Of a DNA stretch of 64,000 nucleotides, positions 52,229 through 63,026 are shown one piece after another; position 1 is the first letter of the stretch; every line of letters starts with the position of its first letter. This DNA comes from VBDM01 sp035280025 (GTDB lineage Bacteria; Pseudomonadota; Gammaproteobacteria; Burkholderiales; SG8-39). Location: assembly GCA_035280025.1 (NCBI GenBank), contig DATEGT010000046.1, positions 1 through 64,000 on the forward strand, given 5' to 3'. The translations under genes and the position numbers were made by a program. Below the pieces are notes generated by a model, which was not told where the DNA came from, made no database searches, and worked only from the letters and a program-made list of their open reading frames with translations.

Positions 52229-52783
52229 ATGTCTGACCCGGACCAAACCAGTTCCCCGACCACCACGGGCGATGCCCCTCTCGGAGAACCGCCCGCCCCA
52301 GAACAGGTATCGGCGACCGACCCGGCCGAGCTCCTGAGGCAGGCGGAAGCAAGGGTGCAGCAACACCACGATGCGTGGCTTCGAGCCAAAGCCGAGGCGG
52401 ACAATATCCGCAAGCGGACGGCCGTCGAGCTCGCCAACGCGTACAAGTACGCCATCGAGTCAGTGGCGGTCGAGCTCCTGCCAGTCAAGGACGGCCTGGA
52501 GGCTACCCTGGCCGCGGATTCGGCCTCGCTGGAATCCCTGAAGAACGGCGTCGAGCTGACTCTGAAGCAGTTGAGCACAGTATTCGGGAAGGCCGGCCTC
52601 ACGGAAATCAACCCCGGAGGTGAGAAATTCGACCCCCACCAGCACCAGGCGATCAGCATGCTCCCGTCCGAAAAGGAGCCCAACACCGTGATCAACGTGC
52701 TGCAGAAGGGCTACAGCCTTCATGACCGGGTAATCCGGCCAGCGCTGGTGACAGTCGCCAAGCCCAAGGACCCGCAAGCTTGA
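52229..52783 (+). CDS. grpE: Nucleotide exchange factor GrpE
   Basis: 184 aa. A Pro/Ala-rich acidic N-terminus, a long coiled-coil helix (DAWLRAKAEADNIRKRTAVE) and the beta domain with KVGLTEINPGGEKFDP-like AGLTEINPGGEKFDPHQHQA, then INVLQKGYSLHDRVIRPALV. It releases ADP from DnaK. Its stop overlaps the dnaK sigma-32 promoter. A GGAG site precedes the ATG. Confidence 0.96.
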   Translation: MSDPDQTSSPTTTGDAPLGEPPAPEQVSATDPAELLRQAEARVQQHHDAWLRAKAEADNIRKRTAVELANAYKYAIESVAVELLPVKDGLEATLAADSASLESLKNGVELTLKQLSTVFGKAGLTEINPGGEKFDPHQHQAISMLPSEKEPNTVINVLQKGYSLHDRVIRPALVTVAKPKDPQA

Positions 52784-52806
52784 AGTTGGGGGATTGATCC
52801 CCATAT
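52779..52806 (+). promoter_or_regulatory. Sigma-32 promoter of dnaK
   Basis: -35 CTTGAAG (52779-52785), 13-bp spacer, -10 CCCCATAT (52799-52806): six of seven and full match to the sigma-32 consensus with ideal spacing. It overlaps the grpE stop; dnaK starts 42 bp downstream. Confidence 0.88.
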
Positions 52807-52848
52807 CGACATCCGGGTTATTTGTCAGGGAATTCAAAAGGAACGGTT

Positions 52849-54774
<1,926 letters not shown>

Positions 54775-54796
54775 GCGGCGCAAGTGCCGCATTGCT

Positions 54797-54837
54797 TGGC
54801 CGGATCGAGTCGCGCATGCCGGGGCTCGATCCGGCCA
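54797..54837 (+). repeat. 13-bp perfect hairpin between dnaK and dnaJ
   Basis: TGGCCGGATCGAG (54797-54809) and CTCGATCCGGCCA (54825-54837) are exact inverted repeats with a 15-nt loop. No T-run follows, so it is not a canonical terminator; it may limit transcription into dnaJ or protect the dnaK message 3' end. Confidence 0.7.
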
Positions 54838-54864
54838 CGTTCGCATTTGCAGGTATGAGGATCC

Positions 54865-55983
54865 ATGGCGAAGCGGGACTACTATGAGGTGCTGGGCGTC
54901 AATCGCGACGCCGACGAGGACACCATCAAGAAGGCCTACCGGCGCCTGGCGATGAAGCACCATCCGGACCGGAATCCGGACAACCCGAAGGCCGAAGAGC
55001 ATTTCAAAGAAGCCAAGGAGGCGTACGAAGTCCTGACCGATGCGGACAAGCGCGCCGCGTACGACCGGCACGGCCACGCGGGGATCGACCCGCGCGCGGG
55101 CATGGCGGGCGGCGCCGGATTCGCGAACTTCGCCGACGCCTTCGGCGATATCTTCGGCGACATCTTCAATCAGGCTCGCGGCGCCCGTCCCTCGGTGTAC
55201 CGCGGCGCCGATCTGCGCTACAACCTCGAGGTGCCGCTCGAGCAGGCGGCCCGCGGCACCGAAACCCGGATACGCATTCCCACCTACGAGGATTGCGAGA
55301 CCTGCAAAGGCACGGGCGCGAAGCCCGGAACGATCCCGCGAACCTGCCCCACGTGCGAAGGCCAGGGACAGGTGCGCATGCAACAGGGATTCTTCTCCAT
55401 CCAGCAGACCTGCCCGAAGTGCCATGGCACCGGCAAGATCGTGCAGGACCCCTGCCCGTCCTGCCACGGAGCGGCGCGCGTAAAGAAGCAGAAGACGCTC
55501 TCGGTCAAGATTCCCGCGGGGGTCGACGACGGAGACCGCATCCGGCTCTCGGGCGAAGGTGAGCCGGGCGTCAATGGAGGGCCGGCCGGCGATCTGTACG
55601 TGCAAATCCAGGTGAAGCCGCACCCGGTTTTTCAGCGCGCCAACGACGACCTGCACTGCGAAATGCCGGTGAGCTTCGCGACGGCGGCTCTGGGGGGAGA
55701 GATCGAGATCCCGACGCTCGACGGCTCCGCGAAGATCAGGATTCCTTCCGAGACCCAATCGGGGAAGGTGTTCCGCCTGCGGGGCAAGGGTATCCGCGGG
55801 GTGCGCAGCCGCGACCACGGCGATCTGCTGTGCCACGTGGTGGTCGAGACCCCGGTGAACCTCACCGAGCGGCAGCGGGAGTTGCTTCGCGAATTGGAGA
55901 CGATCACCCAGATGGACCGGGCGCGGCATAGCCCACGCGCCAAATCTTGGATGGAGAAGGTCAGGGAGTTCTTCGCCCCCTAG
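54865..55983 (+). CDS. dnaJ: Co-chaperone DnaJ (type I)
   Basis: 372 aa. J domain with MKHHPDRNPDNP (HPD), Gly/Phe-rich linker (residues 75-110, GGAGFANFADAFGDIFGDIF), four zinc-finger CxxC motifs (CETCKGTGAKPG, CPTCEGQGQ, CPKCHGTGK, CPSCHGAAR; the fourth lacks the usual second Gly), and the C-terminal substrate domain. It stimulates DnaK ATPase and delivers substrates. Separated from dnaK by the 13-bp hairpin. Confidence 0.97.
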   Translation: MAKRDYYEVLGVNRDADEDTIKKAYRRLAMKHHPDRNPDNPKAEEHFKEAKEAYEVLTDADKRAAYDRHGHAGIDPRAGMAGGAGFANFADAFGDIFGDIFNQARGARPSVYRGADLRYNLEVPLEQAARGTETRIRIPTYEDCETCKGTGAKPGTIPRTCPTCEGQGQVRMQQGFFSIQQTCPKCHGTGKIVQDPCPSCHGAARVKKQKTLSVKIPAGVDDGDRIRLSGEGEPGVNGGPAGDLYVQIQVKPHPVFQRANDDLHCEMPVSFATAALGGEIEIPTLDGSAKIRIPSETQSGKVFRLRGKGIRGVRSRDHGDLLCHVVVETPVNLTERQRELLRELETITQMDRARHSPRAKSWMEKVREFFAP

Positions 55984-56094
55984 GCGCCTGCCGCCCGCCA
56001 GACCCAGGCTTGCTTAAGTATCAATGGATTGCGAGTCCACGGTGCCCGGCCTCTCGACTTTGCTCTAGAATTTGAACCTTATATTGGAGGCTTG

Positions 56095-57222
56095 ATGTTC
56101 CGGGTGACATCCTTAGCGCTGCTGGCCGCCCTTTCCACTCCGGCTCTCGGTCAGGTACAGGGCGTGACATCCAAGACGATCCTCCTTGGCCAATCGGCCG
56201 CGTTTTCCGGCCCGGCAGCCAAGCTCGGGATCGAGATGAACGCAGGCACCAAGGCGTATTTCGATCACGTCAACGCACAAGGTGGAGTGTTCGGCAGGAG
56301 GATCGAGCTCAAGACGCGTGATGATCGGTACGAGAGCGACCTCTGCGTCGAGAACACCAAGAAGTTCATCGAGGAAGACAAGGTCTTCGCTCTGGTTTCC
56401 TATGTCGGCACGCCCACGACCGCCGCGGCGATGCCGGTGTTCACGCAAGCCAAGGTGCCTCTGGTCGGCCCGTTCACCGGGGCAGAGTCTCTCCGCAGTC
56501 CGGTCAACCGCTACATCTTCAATGTCCGCGCAAGCTACTACGACGAGACGGAGAAGATCGTCGAGCAGCTCGTTTCCACGGGCAACCACAGGATCGCGGT
56601 TTTCTACCAGGACGACGCATACGGCCAGGCAGGCTTGAAAGGCGTGCAGATCGCCATGGACCGGCGCAAGCTCAAGATCGCCGCGCTGGGCAAGGTGGAG
56701 CGCAATACCGTCAAGGTCGAAGACGCGGTAAGGACGATCAACGCTGCGGAGCCTGATGGCGTCGTGATGATCTCCGCGTATACCTCGATAACGGAATTCG
56801 TCCGGCAAATGAAGCGCGCGGGAAGCACGACTCAGTTCTACAATGTCTCCTTCGTGGGCAGCAAGGCGCTGGCCGACGCGCTCAAGGAGGAAGGCTACGG
56901 GGTCGCGATTTCGCAGGTCGTTCCGTTTCCGTGGAGCCCAAGCGTCCCCATCGTCAAGGAATACCAGGAGGTCATGACGAAGTCCGGAGACACGAACTTC
57001 AACTTTTCTAGCCTCGAAGGCTATATCGTGGGTAAAGTAATGACCGAAGGACTGCGCCGTGCCGGCAGGGATTTGACTCGTGAGAAGCTGGTCTCGGCTC
57101 TGGAAGGGATGAGCAACGTCGATCTGGGCGAGTTCATGGTGAATTTCTCGCCCAGCAACCATAGCGGCTCGAAATTCGTCGACCTGACGATGATCGGACG
57201 AGGGGGCAAGTTCGTTAAGTAG
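56095..57222 (+). CDS. ABC-transporter substrate-binding protein (Leu/Ile/Val type), first copy
   Basis: 375 aa from ATG 56095 with GGAGG 5 bp upstream. Signal peptide FRVTSLALLAALSTPALG; mature part begins QVQGVTSKTILLGQSAAFSG. Periplasmic-binding-fold type 1: AKLGIEMNAGTKAYFDHVNA, VPLVGPFTGAESL, FYQDDAYGQAGLKGVQIAMD and the final FSPSNHSGSKFVDLTMIGRG. No permease or ATPase gene adjoins. Ligand unknown; family members bind branched-chain amino acids, amides or aromatic acids. Closely related to the next gene. Confidence 0.9.
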   Translation: MFRVTSLALLAALSTPALGQVQGVTSKTILLGQSAAFSGPAAKLGIEMNAGTKAYFDHVNAQGGVFGRRIELKTRDDRYESDLCVENTKKFIEEDKVFALVSYVGTPTTAAAMPVFTQAKVPLVGPFTGAESLRSPVNRYIFNVRASYYDETEKIVEQLVSTGNHRIAVFYQDDAYGQAGLKGVQIAMDRRKLKIAALGKVERNTVKVEDAVRTINAAEPDGVVMISAYTSITEFVRQMKRAGSTTQFYNVSFVGSKALADALKEEGYGVAISQVVPFPWSPSVPIVKEYQEVMTKSGDTNFNFSSLEGYIVGKVMTEGLRRAGRDLTREKLVSALEGMSNVDLGEFMVNFSPSNHSGSKFVDLTMIGRGGKFVK

Positions 57223-57272
57223 ACATAAGCGCCGTGGCGAAGCGGCCGGAGGTCTTCATAGGAGGAGGGAAG

Positions 57273-58412
57273 ATGAGATTGATGCGCGCACTAACCACGG
57301 CCTTTTGGGCGTTGGCTTGGCTGGTTTCCGCGGGCAGCGTTCATGCCCAGGGCGTGACGAAAACGACCGTCCTTATCGGTCAGTCGTCCCCGTTCTCGGG
57401 CAGCAACAAGGAACTGGGCGACGACATCCGTGAAGGAATCCAGGCATATTTCAAGCAGGTCAACGACGCGGGCGGCATCCACGGCCGGACCTTCCAGCTG
57501 ATATCGCTCGACGACGGAAACGACGCGAAACGCTCGGGCGAAAACGCGAGAATCCTGATCGAGCAAAGAGGCGTGCTGGCGCTCATCGGGTATGCCAGCG
57601 CGACCTTGAGCCTCCCCGCACTGCCTTTCGTCGAGAAGGGCAAGCTGGCGTTCGTCGGGCCGTTCACCGGCGCCGACCCGATGCGCGCGTTCCGTCGCAA
57701 CGTGTACAACATACGCGCGAGCTACGCGGACGAGCTCGAGAAGATCGTCGACTTCTATACAACGACAGGCATGAAGAAGTTCTCGATCATCCACTACGAC
57801 GACGCCGTGGGAAAGGAAAACCTCGCGGCCGTCGAGAGCGCGCTCGGCGCCCGCGGGCTGAAGCCCGCTTCGATCGGCTCGCTGAAGCGCAATCAAACGG
57901 ACCTCGGAGCCGCGGTCTCGGACGTCGTCAAGGCTTCCCCCGACGTCGTCATCGCCACCACGCTCTACAAGACGACCGGCGATTTCATCAAGGGCGCGAA
58001 GAAGGCCGGATCGGTGGCGCAATTTGCGAGCACGTCCTTCGTCGGGGCCAGCGCGCTGGCGACCGAACTCGGCGATCAGGGCACAGGGGTCGTCGTGGCG
58101 CAGGTCGTGCCGCCTTACTCCAGAACGTCGGTCGCGATCGTGAGGGAATACCAGGCAGCGATCGAGAAATCGCTCGGGAAGAAGGATTTCTCGTTCACTT
58201 CGCTCGAATCCTACATCGGGGCGAAAGTCCTCGTCGAGGCCGTGCGCCGCGCCGGCGCCAATCCCACGCGCGAGGGAGTGATGAAAGCGCTCGATTCGAT
58301 GCAGAATTTCAACGTCGGCGGCTACGTGGTCGACTTCAGTCCCACGAACCACAATGGGTCCAAGTTCGTGGAGCTGACGGCAATCAGCAAGGCGGGCAGG
58401 TTCGCCTACTAG
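57273..58412 (+). CDS. ABC-transporter substrate-binding protein (Leu/Ile/Val type), second copy
   Basis: 379 aa from ATG 57273, with AGGAGGAGG closely upstream. Signal peptide ALTTAFWALAWLVSAGSVHA; shared blocks with the first copy include VLIGQSSPFSGSNKELGDDI, FVGPFTGADPM, IHYDDAVGKENLAAVESAL and VDFSPTNHNGSKFVELTAIS. The pair arose by tandem duplication. Both lack a transporter. A weak 5-bp stem near the stop followed by TTTTTT (58415-58420) may be a terminator. Confidence 0.9.
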   Translation: MRLMRALTTAFWALAWLVSAGSVHAQGVTKTTVLIGQSSPFSGSNKELGDDIREGIQAYFKQVNDAGGIHGRTFQLISLDDGNDAKRSGENARILIEQRGVLALIGYASATLSLPALPFVEKGKLAFVGPFTGADPMRAFRRNVYNIRASYADELEKIVDFYTTTGMKKFSIIHYDDAVGKENLAAVESALGARGLKPASIGSLKRNQTDLGAAVSDVVKASPDVVIATTLYKTTGDFIKGAKKAGSVAQFASTSFVGASALATELGDQGTGVVVAQVVPPYSRTSVAIVREYQAAIEKSLGKKDFSFTSLESYIGAKVLVEAVRRAGANPTREGVMKALDSMQNFNVGGYVVDFSPTNHNGSKFVELTAISKAGRFAY

Positions 58413-58430
58413 GTTTTTTCGCAGAGCGAC

Positions 58431-59807
58431 TCAGACGCGGCGCCAACTCGTACCCTGAGGGCCGTCTTCTAGGACGACGCCCTTACCGAGGAGCGCGGAA
58501 CGAATCTCGTCGGCGCGCCGGAAATCCCTGGCACGACGCGCCTCGTACCTTTCGGCGATCATCGCCGCGATCTCCGCTTCGGAGATTCCGCCTTGCGCGG
58601 TTCCCGAGCGCAGAAAATCGTCGCTTTCGCGTCCCAGCAGCCCCAGCACACCGCCCAGCGCGCGCAGCTGCGCAGCGGCCTTCGACGAATTCGCGCGGTT
58701 GGACTCGCCGGCCAGCTCGAAGAGGACAGCCACCGCCTCGGGCGTGTTGAAGTCGTCGTCCATGGCGTCGCGGAAGCGGCGACCGCGGGTCTCCGCCCAA
58801 TCCGGTGCCGAAGGGCCTCGGGCCGCCCCCTTCAACGCGGTGTATAGCCTGGACAGGGCCTGCCTCGCCTCTGTCAGCTGATCGTCGGAGTAGTTGAGCG
58901 GGCTGCGGTAGTGCGCACGCGCGATGAAGAAGCGAATGACCTCGGCATCGTGGCGCGCAAGCAGCTCGCGGATCGTGGCGAAATTGCCGGTCGACTTCGA
59001 CATCTTTTGATCTTGAACGCGGACGAAGCCGTTGTGCATCCAATACCCGACGAAGGGCTTGCCGTCGCCTGCCGCCGCCTCGGATTGCGCGATCTCGTTC
59101 TCATGGTGCGGAAACTGGAGGTCTTGTCCGCCGCCGTGGATGTCGAAATGCGATCCCAGCAGCTTCGTGCTCATCGCGGAGCACTCGATGTGCCAGCCCG
59201 GGCGGCCGTCGCCCCAGGGAGACGGCCACGCGGGCTCGCCCGGCTTGGCCCTCTTCCAAAGAACGAAATCGAGGGGATCGTGCTTGGTCGAATCGACTTC
59301 GACGCGCTCCCCGGCGCGCAGGTCATCCAGTGATTTGCCCGAGAGCTTTCCGTAGCCGGGAAACCTGCGGACCGAGAAATTCACGTCGCCGCTTCCCGAC
59401 CGATAGGCGATGCCTCGCTTCTGCAGCTCCCCTATCATCCCGAGCATCTCGGCCAGGTGGGCCGTAGCGCGCGGCTCCATATCGGGCTTTTGCACGCCCA
59501 GAGCCGAGATATCCTCGTCCATGTAGCGGATGAAGCGCTCGGTGAGGCTGGCCACGGATTCGCCGGACTCCGCGGCACGCCGGATGATCTTGTCGTCGAT
59601 ATCCGTGATGTTGCGCACATAGATCAGCGGATACCCGCTCGCGCGAAGCCAGCGCTGCACCACATCGAACGCGACGAGCATCCGCGCGTGTCCGAGGTGG
59701 CAGTAGTCGTAGACGGTCATCCCGCAGACGTACATTCTCACCCGGGCAGGATCCAGCGGCGCAAAAGGCCGTTTCTCCCGGCTGAGACTGTCGTAGATTT
59801 TCAGCAC
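58431..59807 (-). CDS. cysS: Cysteinyl-tRNA synthetase
   Basis: 458 aa. Class I core: zinc Cys and MYVCGMTVYDYCHLGHAR (HIGH variant HLGH), zinc site WHIECSAMSTKLLGSHFDIH, and the KMSKS loop in DQKMSKSTGNFATIRELL. DALR anticodon-binding helices follow. It charges tRNA-Cys. It is divergent from ppiA, with 109 bp between. Confidence 0.97.
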   Translation of the reverse strand: MLKIYDSLSREKRPFAPLDPARVRMYVCGMTVYDYCHLGHARMLVAFDVVQRWLRASGYPLIYVRNITDIDDKIIRRAAESGESVASLTERFIRYMDEDISALGVQKPDMEPRATAHLAEMLGMIGELQKRGIAYRSGSGDVNFSVRRFPGYGKLSGKSLDDLRAGERVEVDSTKHDPLDFVLWKRAKPGEPAWPSPWGDGRPGWHIECSAMSTKLLGSHFDIHGGGQDLQFPHHENEIAQSEAAAGDGKPFVGYWMHNGFVRVQDQKMSKSTGNFATIRELLARHDAEVIRFFIARAHYRSPLNYSDDQLTEARQALSRLYTALKGAARGPSAPDWAETRGRRFRDAMDDDFNTPEAVAVLFELAGESNRANSSKAAAQLRALGGVLGLLGRESDDFLRSGTAQGGISEAEIAAMIAERYEARRARDFRRADEIRSALLGKGVVLEDGPQGTSWRRV

Positions 59808-59916
59808 GCGACGATCATCCGTCGCTTGCTGGCGCCCGGACGTTGAATTCCGCTAGACTTTACGAGGTTCTTGATAGAATGGAACGCACGACCTCGACCC
59901 GAAAAAGTATAGCACA

Positions 59917-60543
59917 ATGACCCCTCTCGCCCGCGCACTTCCGACGCCCTCCTCTTTCGCAATCGCTCTCAAGATCGCCGCGCTCGCCCTTCTGGTCACA
60001 GGGACCTCGTACGCTCGGGCCGAGAATCCCCGCGTGGAGTTCAAGACGACCATGGGAGCCTTCACTCTCGAGCTCTATCCGGACAAAGCTCCGAAGACCG
60101 TCGAGAATTTCCTGCAGTACGTGAACAGCGGCTTCTACAAGGGAACGATATTTCACCGGGTCATCGACAATTTCATGATCCAGGGCGGCGGCTTCAATCC
60201 CGACATGAAGCAGAAGGAGACGCGCGGCCCGATCGAGAACGAAGCCGGAATCGCAATGAAGGCCGGATTGAAGAACGAGCTCGGAACCATTGCGATGGCG
60301 CGGACTTCGATTCCGAACTCGGCGACGGCCCAGTTTTTCATCAATGTCAAGGACAACGGCTTTCTGGACTACAAGGACCCCTCGCCGCAGGGCATCGGAT
60401 ATGCGGTCTTCGGCCGGGTCATCGAAGGAATGAACACCGTGCTCCGGATCTCCAGGGTGGACACCACGACGGTCGCGGGGAATCAGAATGTCCCGCAGAG
60501 GCCCATCATCATCGAGTCGGTAACCGTCAAATCGGGCAAGTAA
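59917..60543 (+). CDS. ppiA: Periplasmic peptidyl-prolyl cis-trans isomerase (cyclophilin)
   Basis: 208 aa with a signal peptide (FAIALKIAALALLVTGTSYA, cleaved before RAENPRVEFK). Cyclophilin motifs: NFLQYVNSGFYKGTIFHRVI with FHRVI (the catalytic Arg), FMIQGGGFNPDM, and FINVKDNGFLDY. Catalyses prolyl isomerisation of secreted proteins. Followed 4 bp later by a cytosolic paralogue. Confidence 0.95.
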   Translation: MTPLARALPTPSSFAIALKIAALALLVTGTSYARAENPRVEFKTTMGAFTLELYPDKAPKTVENFLQYVNSGFYKGTIFHRVIDNFMIQGGGFNPDMKQKETRGPIENEAGIAMKAGLKNELGTIAMARTSIPNSATAQFFINVKDNGFLDYKDPSPQGIGYAVFGRVIEGMNTVLRISRVDTTTVAGNQNVPQRPIIIESVTVKSGK

Positions 60544-60547
60544 GGTC

Positions 60548-61039
60548 ATGGTCAGACTGCACACGAATCATGGCGTCATCGACGTGGAGCTCGATGCGAA
60601 GCAGGCTCCGGAAACCTCCCGGAATTTTCTCGCCTATGTCGAATCCGGGTTCTACTCCAACACGGTCTTTCACCGGGTGATCGACGGGTTCATGATCCAG
60701 GGCGGCGGGTTCGAGCCGGGAATGCGCCAGAAGCCCACCCGCGGCTCGATCAAGAACGAGGCCGACAACGGTCTGAAAAACGACCGCTATACGATCGCCA
60801 TGGCGAGGACCTCCGACCCGCACTCGGCGTCCAGCCAGTTCTTCATAAACGTCAAGGACAACGATTTCCTCAACCACACCGCTCCCGACGCCGACGGCTG
60901 GGGCTACTGCGTCTTCGGCAGGGTCGTCGTGGGGCAGGCGATCGTCGACAAGATCAAGGGCGTCAAGACGGGCAAGCGCGGATTCCACTCGGACGTGCCC
61001 TTAGACGACGTAGTGATCGAGCGAGCCGAGGTGGTGTAG
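60548..61039 (+). CDS. ppiB: Cytoplasmic peptidyl-prolyl cis-trans isomerase B (cyclophilin)
   Basis: 163 aa without a signal peptide. Motifs NFLAYVESGFYSNTVFHRVI, FMIQGGGFEPGM and FINVKDNDFLNHTAP show the same cyclophilin core. Together with the upstream gene it forms a tandem pair aimed at two compartments, as with E. coli PpiA and PpiB. lpxH follows 35 bp later, and in E. coli ppiB is also directly upstream of lpxH. Confidence 0.95.
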   Translation: MVRLHTNHGVIDVELDAKQAPETSRNFLAYVESGFYSNTVFHRVIDGFMIQGGGFEPGMRQKPTRGSIKNEADNGLKNDRYTIAMARTSDPHSASSQFFINVKDNDFLNHTAPDADGWGYCVFGRVVVGQAIVDKIKGVKTGKRGFHSDVPLDDVVIERAEVV

Positions 61040-61074
61040 GGCGCAATCTTTGGGGGTCGAGGGATCCTCAATCC

Positions 61075-61797
61075 ATGGCGGTCTTTTTCATCTCCGACCT
61101 TCATCTGTGCGACGCGAGGCCGGATGTCAACCGGATATTTTTCGACTTCCTCCGCGGCCCTGCGCGCGAAGCGGAATCGCTCTACATCCTGGGCGACCTG
61201 TTCGAATACTGGGCCGGTGACGACGATCTCGGCGATCCGTTCAACGGGTCGATTGCCGGGGCCCTGGGTGAATATTCGCGGGCCGGCATCCCCGTGCGCT
61301 TCATGCACGGGAACAGGGACTTTCTCCTGAACGGAGAGTTCGCGAAGGCGTCAGGAGGACATCTCATCGACGACCCTCACACCCTCGATCTCTTCGGAAA
61401 GCGTACGCTGCTCATGCACGGGGACACGTTGTGCACCGACGATCTGGACTACCAGAAATTCCGGGTCCAGGTACGCAATCCGGCATGGCAAAAGGGCTTT
61501 CTCGCCCTGCCCTTGGATCGGCGCAAGCGGCAGATCGAGGCCGTGCGCCAGACGAGCGAATCGGAGAAGACCCGCAAAGCGCCCGAGATCATGGACGTCA
61601 ATCCGGGCGCCGTGGACGCGGCGCTCCGTAAGCACGCCTACCCCCGGCTGATCCACGGCCACACTCATCGGCCCGCCCGCCACGTTCACCGCGTCGACGG
61701 AAAGACCTGCGAGCGCTGGGTTCTCGCCGACTGGTACCGCTCCGGAAGCTACCTGCGCTGCGACGAGAGCGGGTGCACCCCCGTGCAACTGACCTGA
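61075..61797 (+). CDS. lpxH: UDP-2,3-diacylglucosamine diphosphatase LpxH
   Basis: 240 aa from ATG 61075. Metallophosphoesterase ligands: FISDLHLCDARPDVNRIFFD, LGDLFEYWAGDDDL, MHGNRDFLL, LMHGDTLCTDDLDYQ and IHGHTHRPARHVH. It cleaves UDP-2,3-diacyl-GlcN to lipid X in lipid A synthesis. Converges with metZ, 3 bp apart. Confidence 0.96.
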   Translation: MAVFFISDLHLCDARPDVNRIFFDFLRGPAREAESLYILGDLFEYWAGDDDLGDPFNGSIAGALGEYSRAGIPVRFMHGNRDFLLNGEFAKASGGHLIDDPHTLDLFGKRTLLMHGDTLCTDDLDYQKFRVQVRNPAWQKGFLALPLDRRKRQIEAVRQTSESEKTRKAPEIMDVNPGAVDAALRKHAYPRLIHGHTHRPARHVHRVDGKTCERWVLADWYRSGSYLRCDESGCTPVQLT

Positions 61798-61800
61798 CGC

Positions 61801-62973
61801 CTATCGTCCCAGACCGCGCTCCAGGTCGGCGCGGATGTCCCCGGGAGATTCCAGGCCTACCGCCACGCGCAGCAGACCCTCGGTGATCCCGGCGCGCGCT
61901 CGCGCCTCCTGTGAAATCCTGCCGTGAGTCGTGGTCGCGGGGTGCGTGATGGTGGTCTTCGTATCGCCGAGGTTTGCGGTGATCGAGATCAGGCGCGTCG
62001 AATCGACGACCTTCCAGGCGCCCTCTCTGCCGCCGTTCACTTCGAAGGAAACGACGGCGCCGCCCGAGCGCTGCTGCCTTGCGGCAAGCTCGTGCTGGGG
62101 ATGCGAAGCGAGCCCCGGGTAGTACACCTTTCGGACGCCGGGATGCGCTTCCAGCCATTCCGCCACCTCGAGCGCGCTCCGCGACTGCGCCTCCATGCGT
62201 ATCCTCAGGGTCTCGAGACCCTTGAGCAGCACCCAGGCATTGAACGGCGACAGGCTCGGACCCGCGGTACGAAGGAAACCGTATATCCCGTCCATCACCA
62301 GCTCGCGCCTGCCGAGTATCGCGCCGCCGAGCACTCGGCCCTGCCCGTCCAGATATTTCGTCGCGGAATGGATGACGAGATCCGCTCCGAATTCGATCGG
62401 GCGCTGGAGAGCGGGGCTGCAAAAGCAGTTGTCGACGACCAGCAAGGCCCCCTTCGCGTGCGCGAGGTCTGCGAGCGCGCGGATGTCGAAGACCTCCGTC
62501 AGCGGATTCGAGGGCGTTTCGACGTAGAGGAAGCGAGTATTGGGCCGCAACGCCGCCTTCCACGCCGCCGGCGCGGAGCCGTCCACATAGGTGGTTTCAA
62601 TGCCGAACTTGGAAAGCACGGCGCTGAACAGCTGCACGGTGGCGCCGAACACCCCGGAAGAAGAGACCACGTGGTCGCCGGACTTGAGCAGCGCCATGGC
62701 GCCAGCGAGGATCGCCGACATTCCCGAGGCCGTGGCGACGCAGGCCTCCGCGCCCTCCATCGCCGCGAGCCGCTCCTGGAACGCCGTAACGGTGGGATTG
62801 GTGAAGCGCGAATAGATGTTGCCGGCCTCGCTCCCCTGGAATCGCGCGGCCGCCTGCGCGGCGTTCTCGAACACGAAGCTCGAGGTGAGGTACAGCGCCT
62901 CGGAGTGCTCGTTGAACTGGCTACGCGCGATTCCGGCGCGGACCGCCAAGGTTTCGATGTCGTAGTTCTGCAT
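61801..62973 (-). CDS. metZ: O-succinylhomoserine sulfhydrylase
   Basis: 390 aa. PLP enzyme of the Cys/Met metabolism family: LYLTSSFVFENAAQAAARFQ, YSRFTNPTVTAFQERLAAME, Lys206 in HSATKYLDGQGRVLGG. The ending DLGDTKTTITHPATTTHGRI-type stretch (NLGDTKTTITHPATTTHGRI) is typical of MetZ. It makes homocysteine directly from O-succinylhomoserine and sulfide. Controlled by a SAM-II riboswitch and terminator in its leader. Confidence 0.94.
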   Translation of the reverse strand: MQNYDIETLAVRAGIARSQFNEHSEALYLTSSFVFENAAQAAARFQGSEAGNIYSRFTNPTVTAFQERLAAMEGAEACVATASGMSAILAGAMALLKSGDHVVSSSGVFGATVQLFSAVLSKFGIETTYVDGSAPAAWKAALRPNTRFLYVETPSNPLTEVFDIRALADLAHAKGALLVVDNCFCSPALQRPIEFGADLVIHSATKYLDGQGRVLGGAILGRRELVMDGIYGFLRTAGPSLSPFNAWVLLKGLETLRIRMEAQSRSALEVAEWLEAHPGVRKVYYPGLASHPQHELAARQQRSGGAVVSFEVNGGREGAWKVVDSTRLISITANLGDTKTTITHPATTTHGRISQEARARAGITEGLLRVAVGLESPGDIRADLERGLGR

Positions 62974-62984
62974 TCGTCGTCCCG

Positions 62985-63022
62985 AAAATAAAAGACCCGT
63001 CCAGCTTTCGCTAAGACGGGTC
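62985..63022 (-). terminator. Intrinsic terminator in the metZ leader (riboswitch expression platform)
   Basis: GACCCGTC (63022-63015)/GACGGGTC (63001-62994) stem, 13-nt loop, then TTTTATTTT (62993-62985), only 11 bp before the metZ ATG. Position and sequence fit premature termination controlled by the SAM-II aptamer just upstream. Alternatively it may end purF transcripts. Confidence 0.85.
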
Positions 63023-63026
63023 GTTG

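Noticed and set aside
58400..58425. Strong terminator after the second binding-protein gene
   Set aside because: The stem is only 5 bp and seven nt separate it from the T-run, so it is mentioned only as a possibility in the gene entry.
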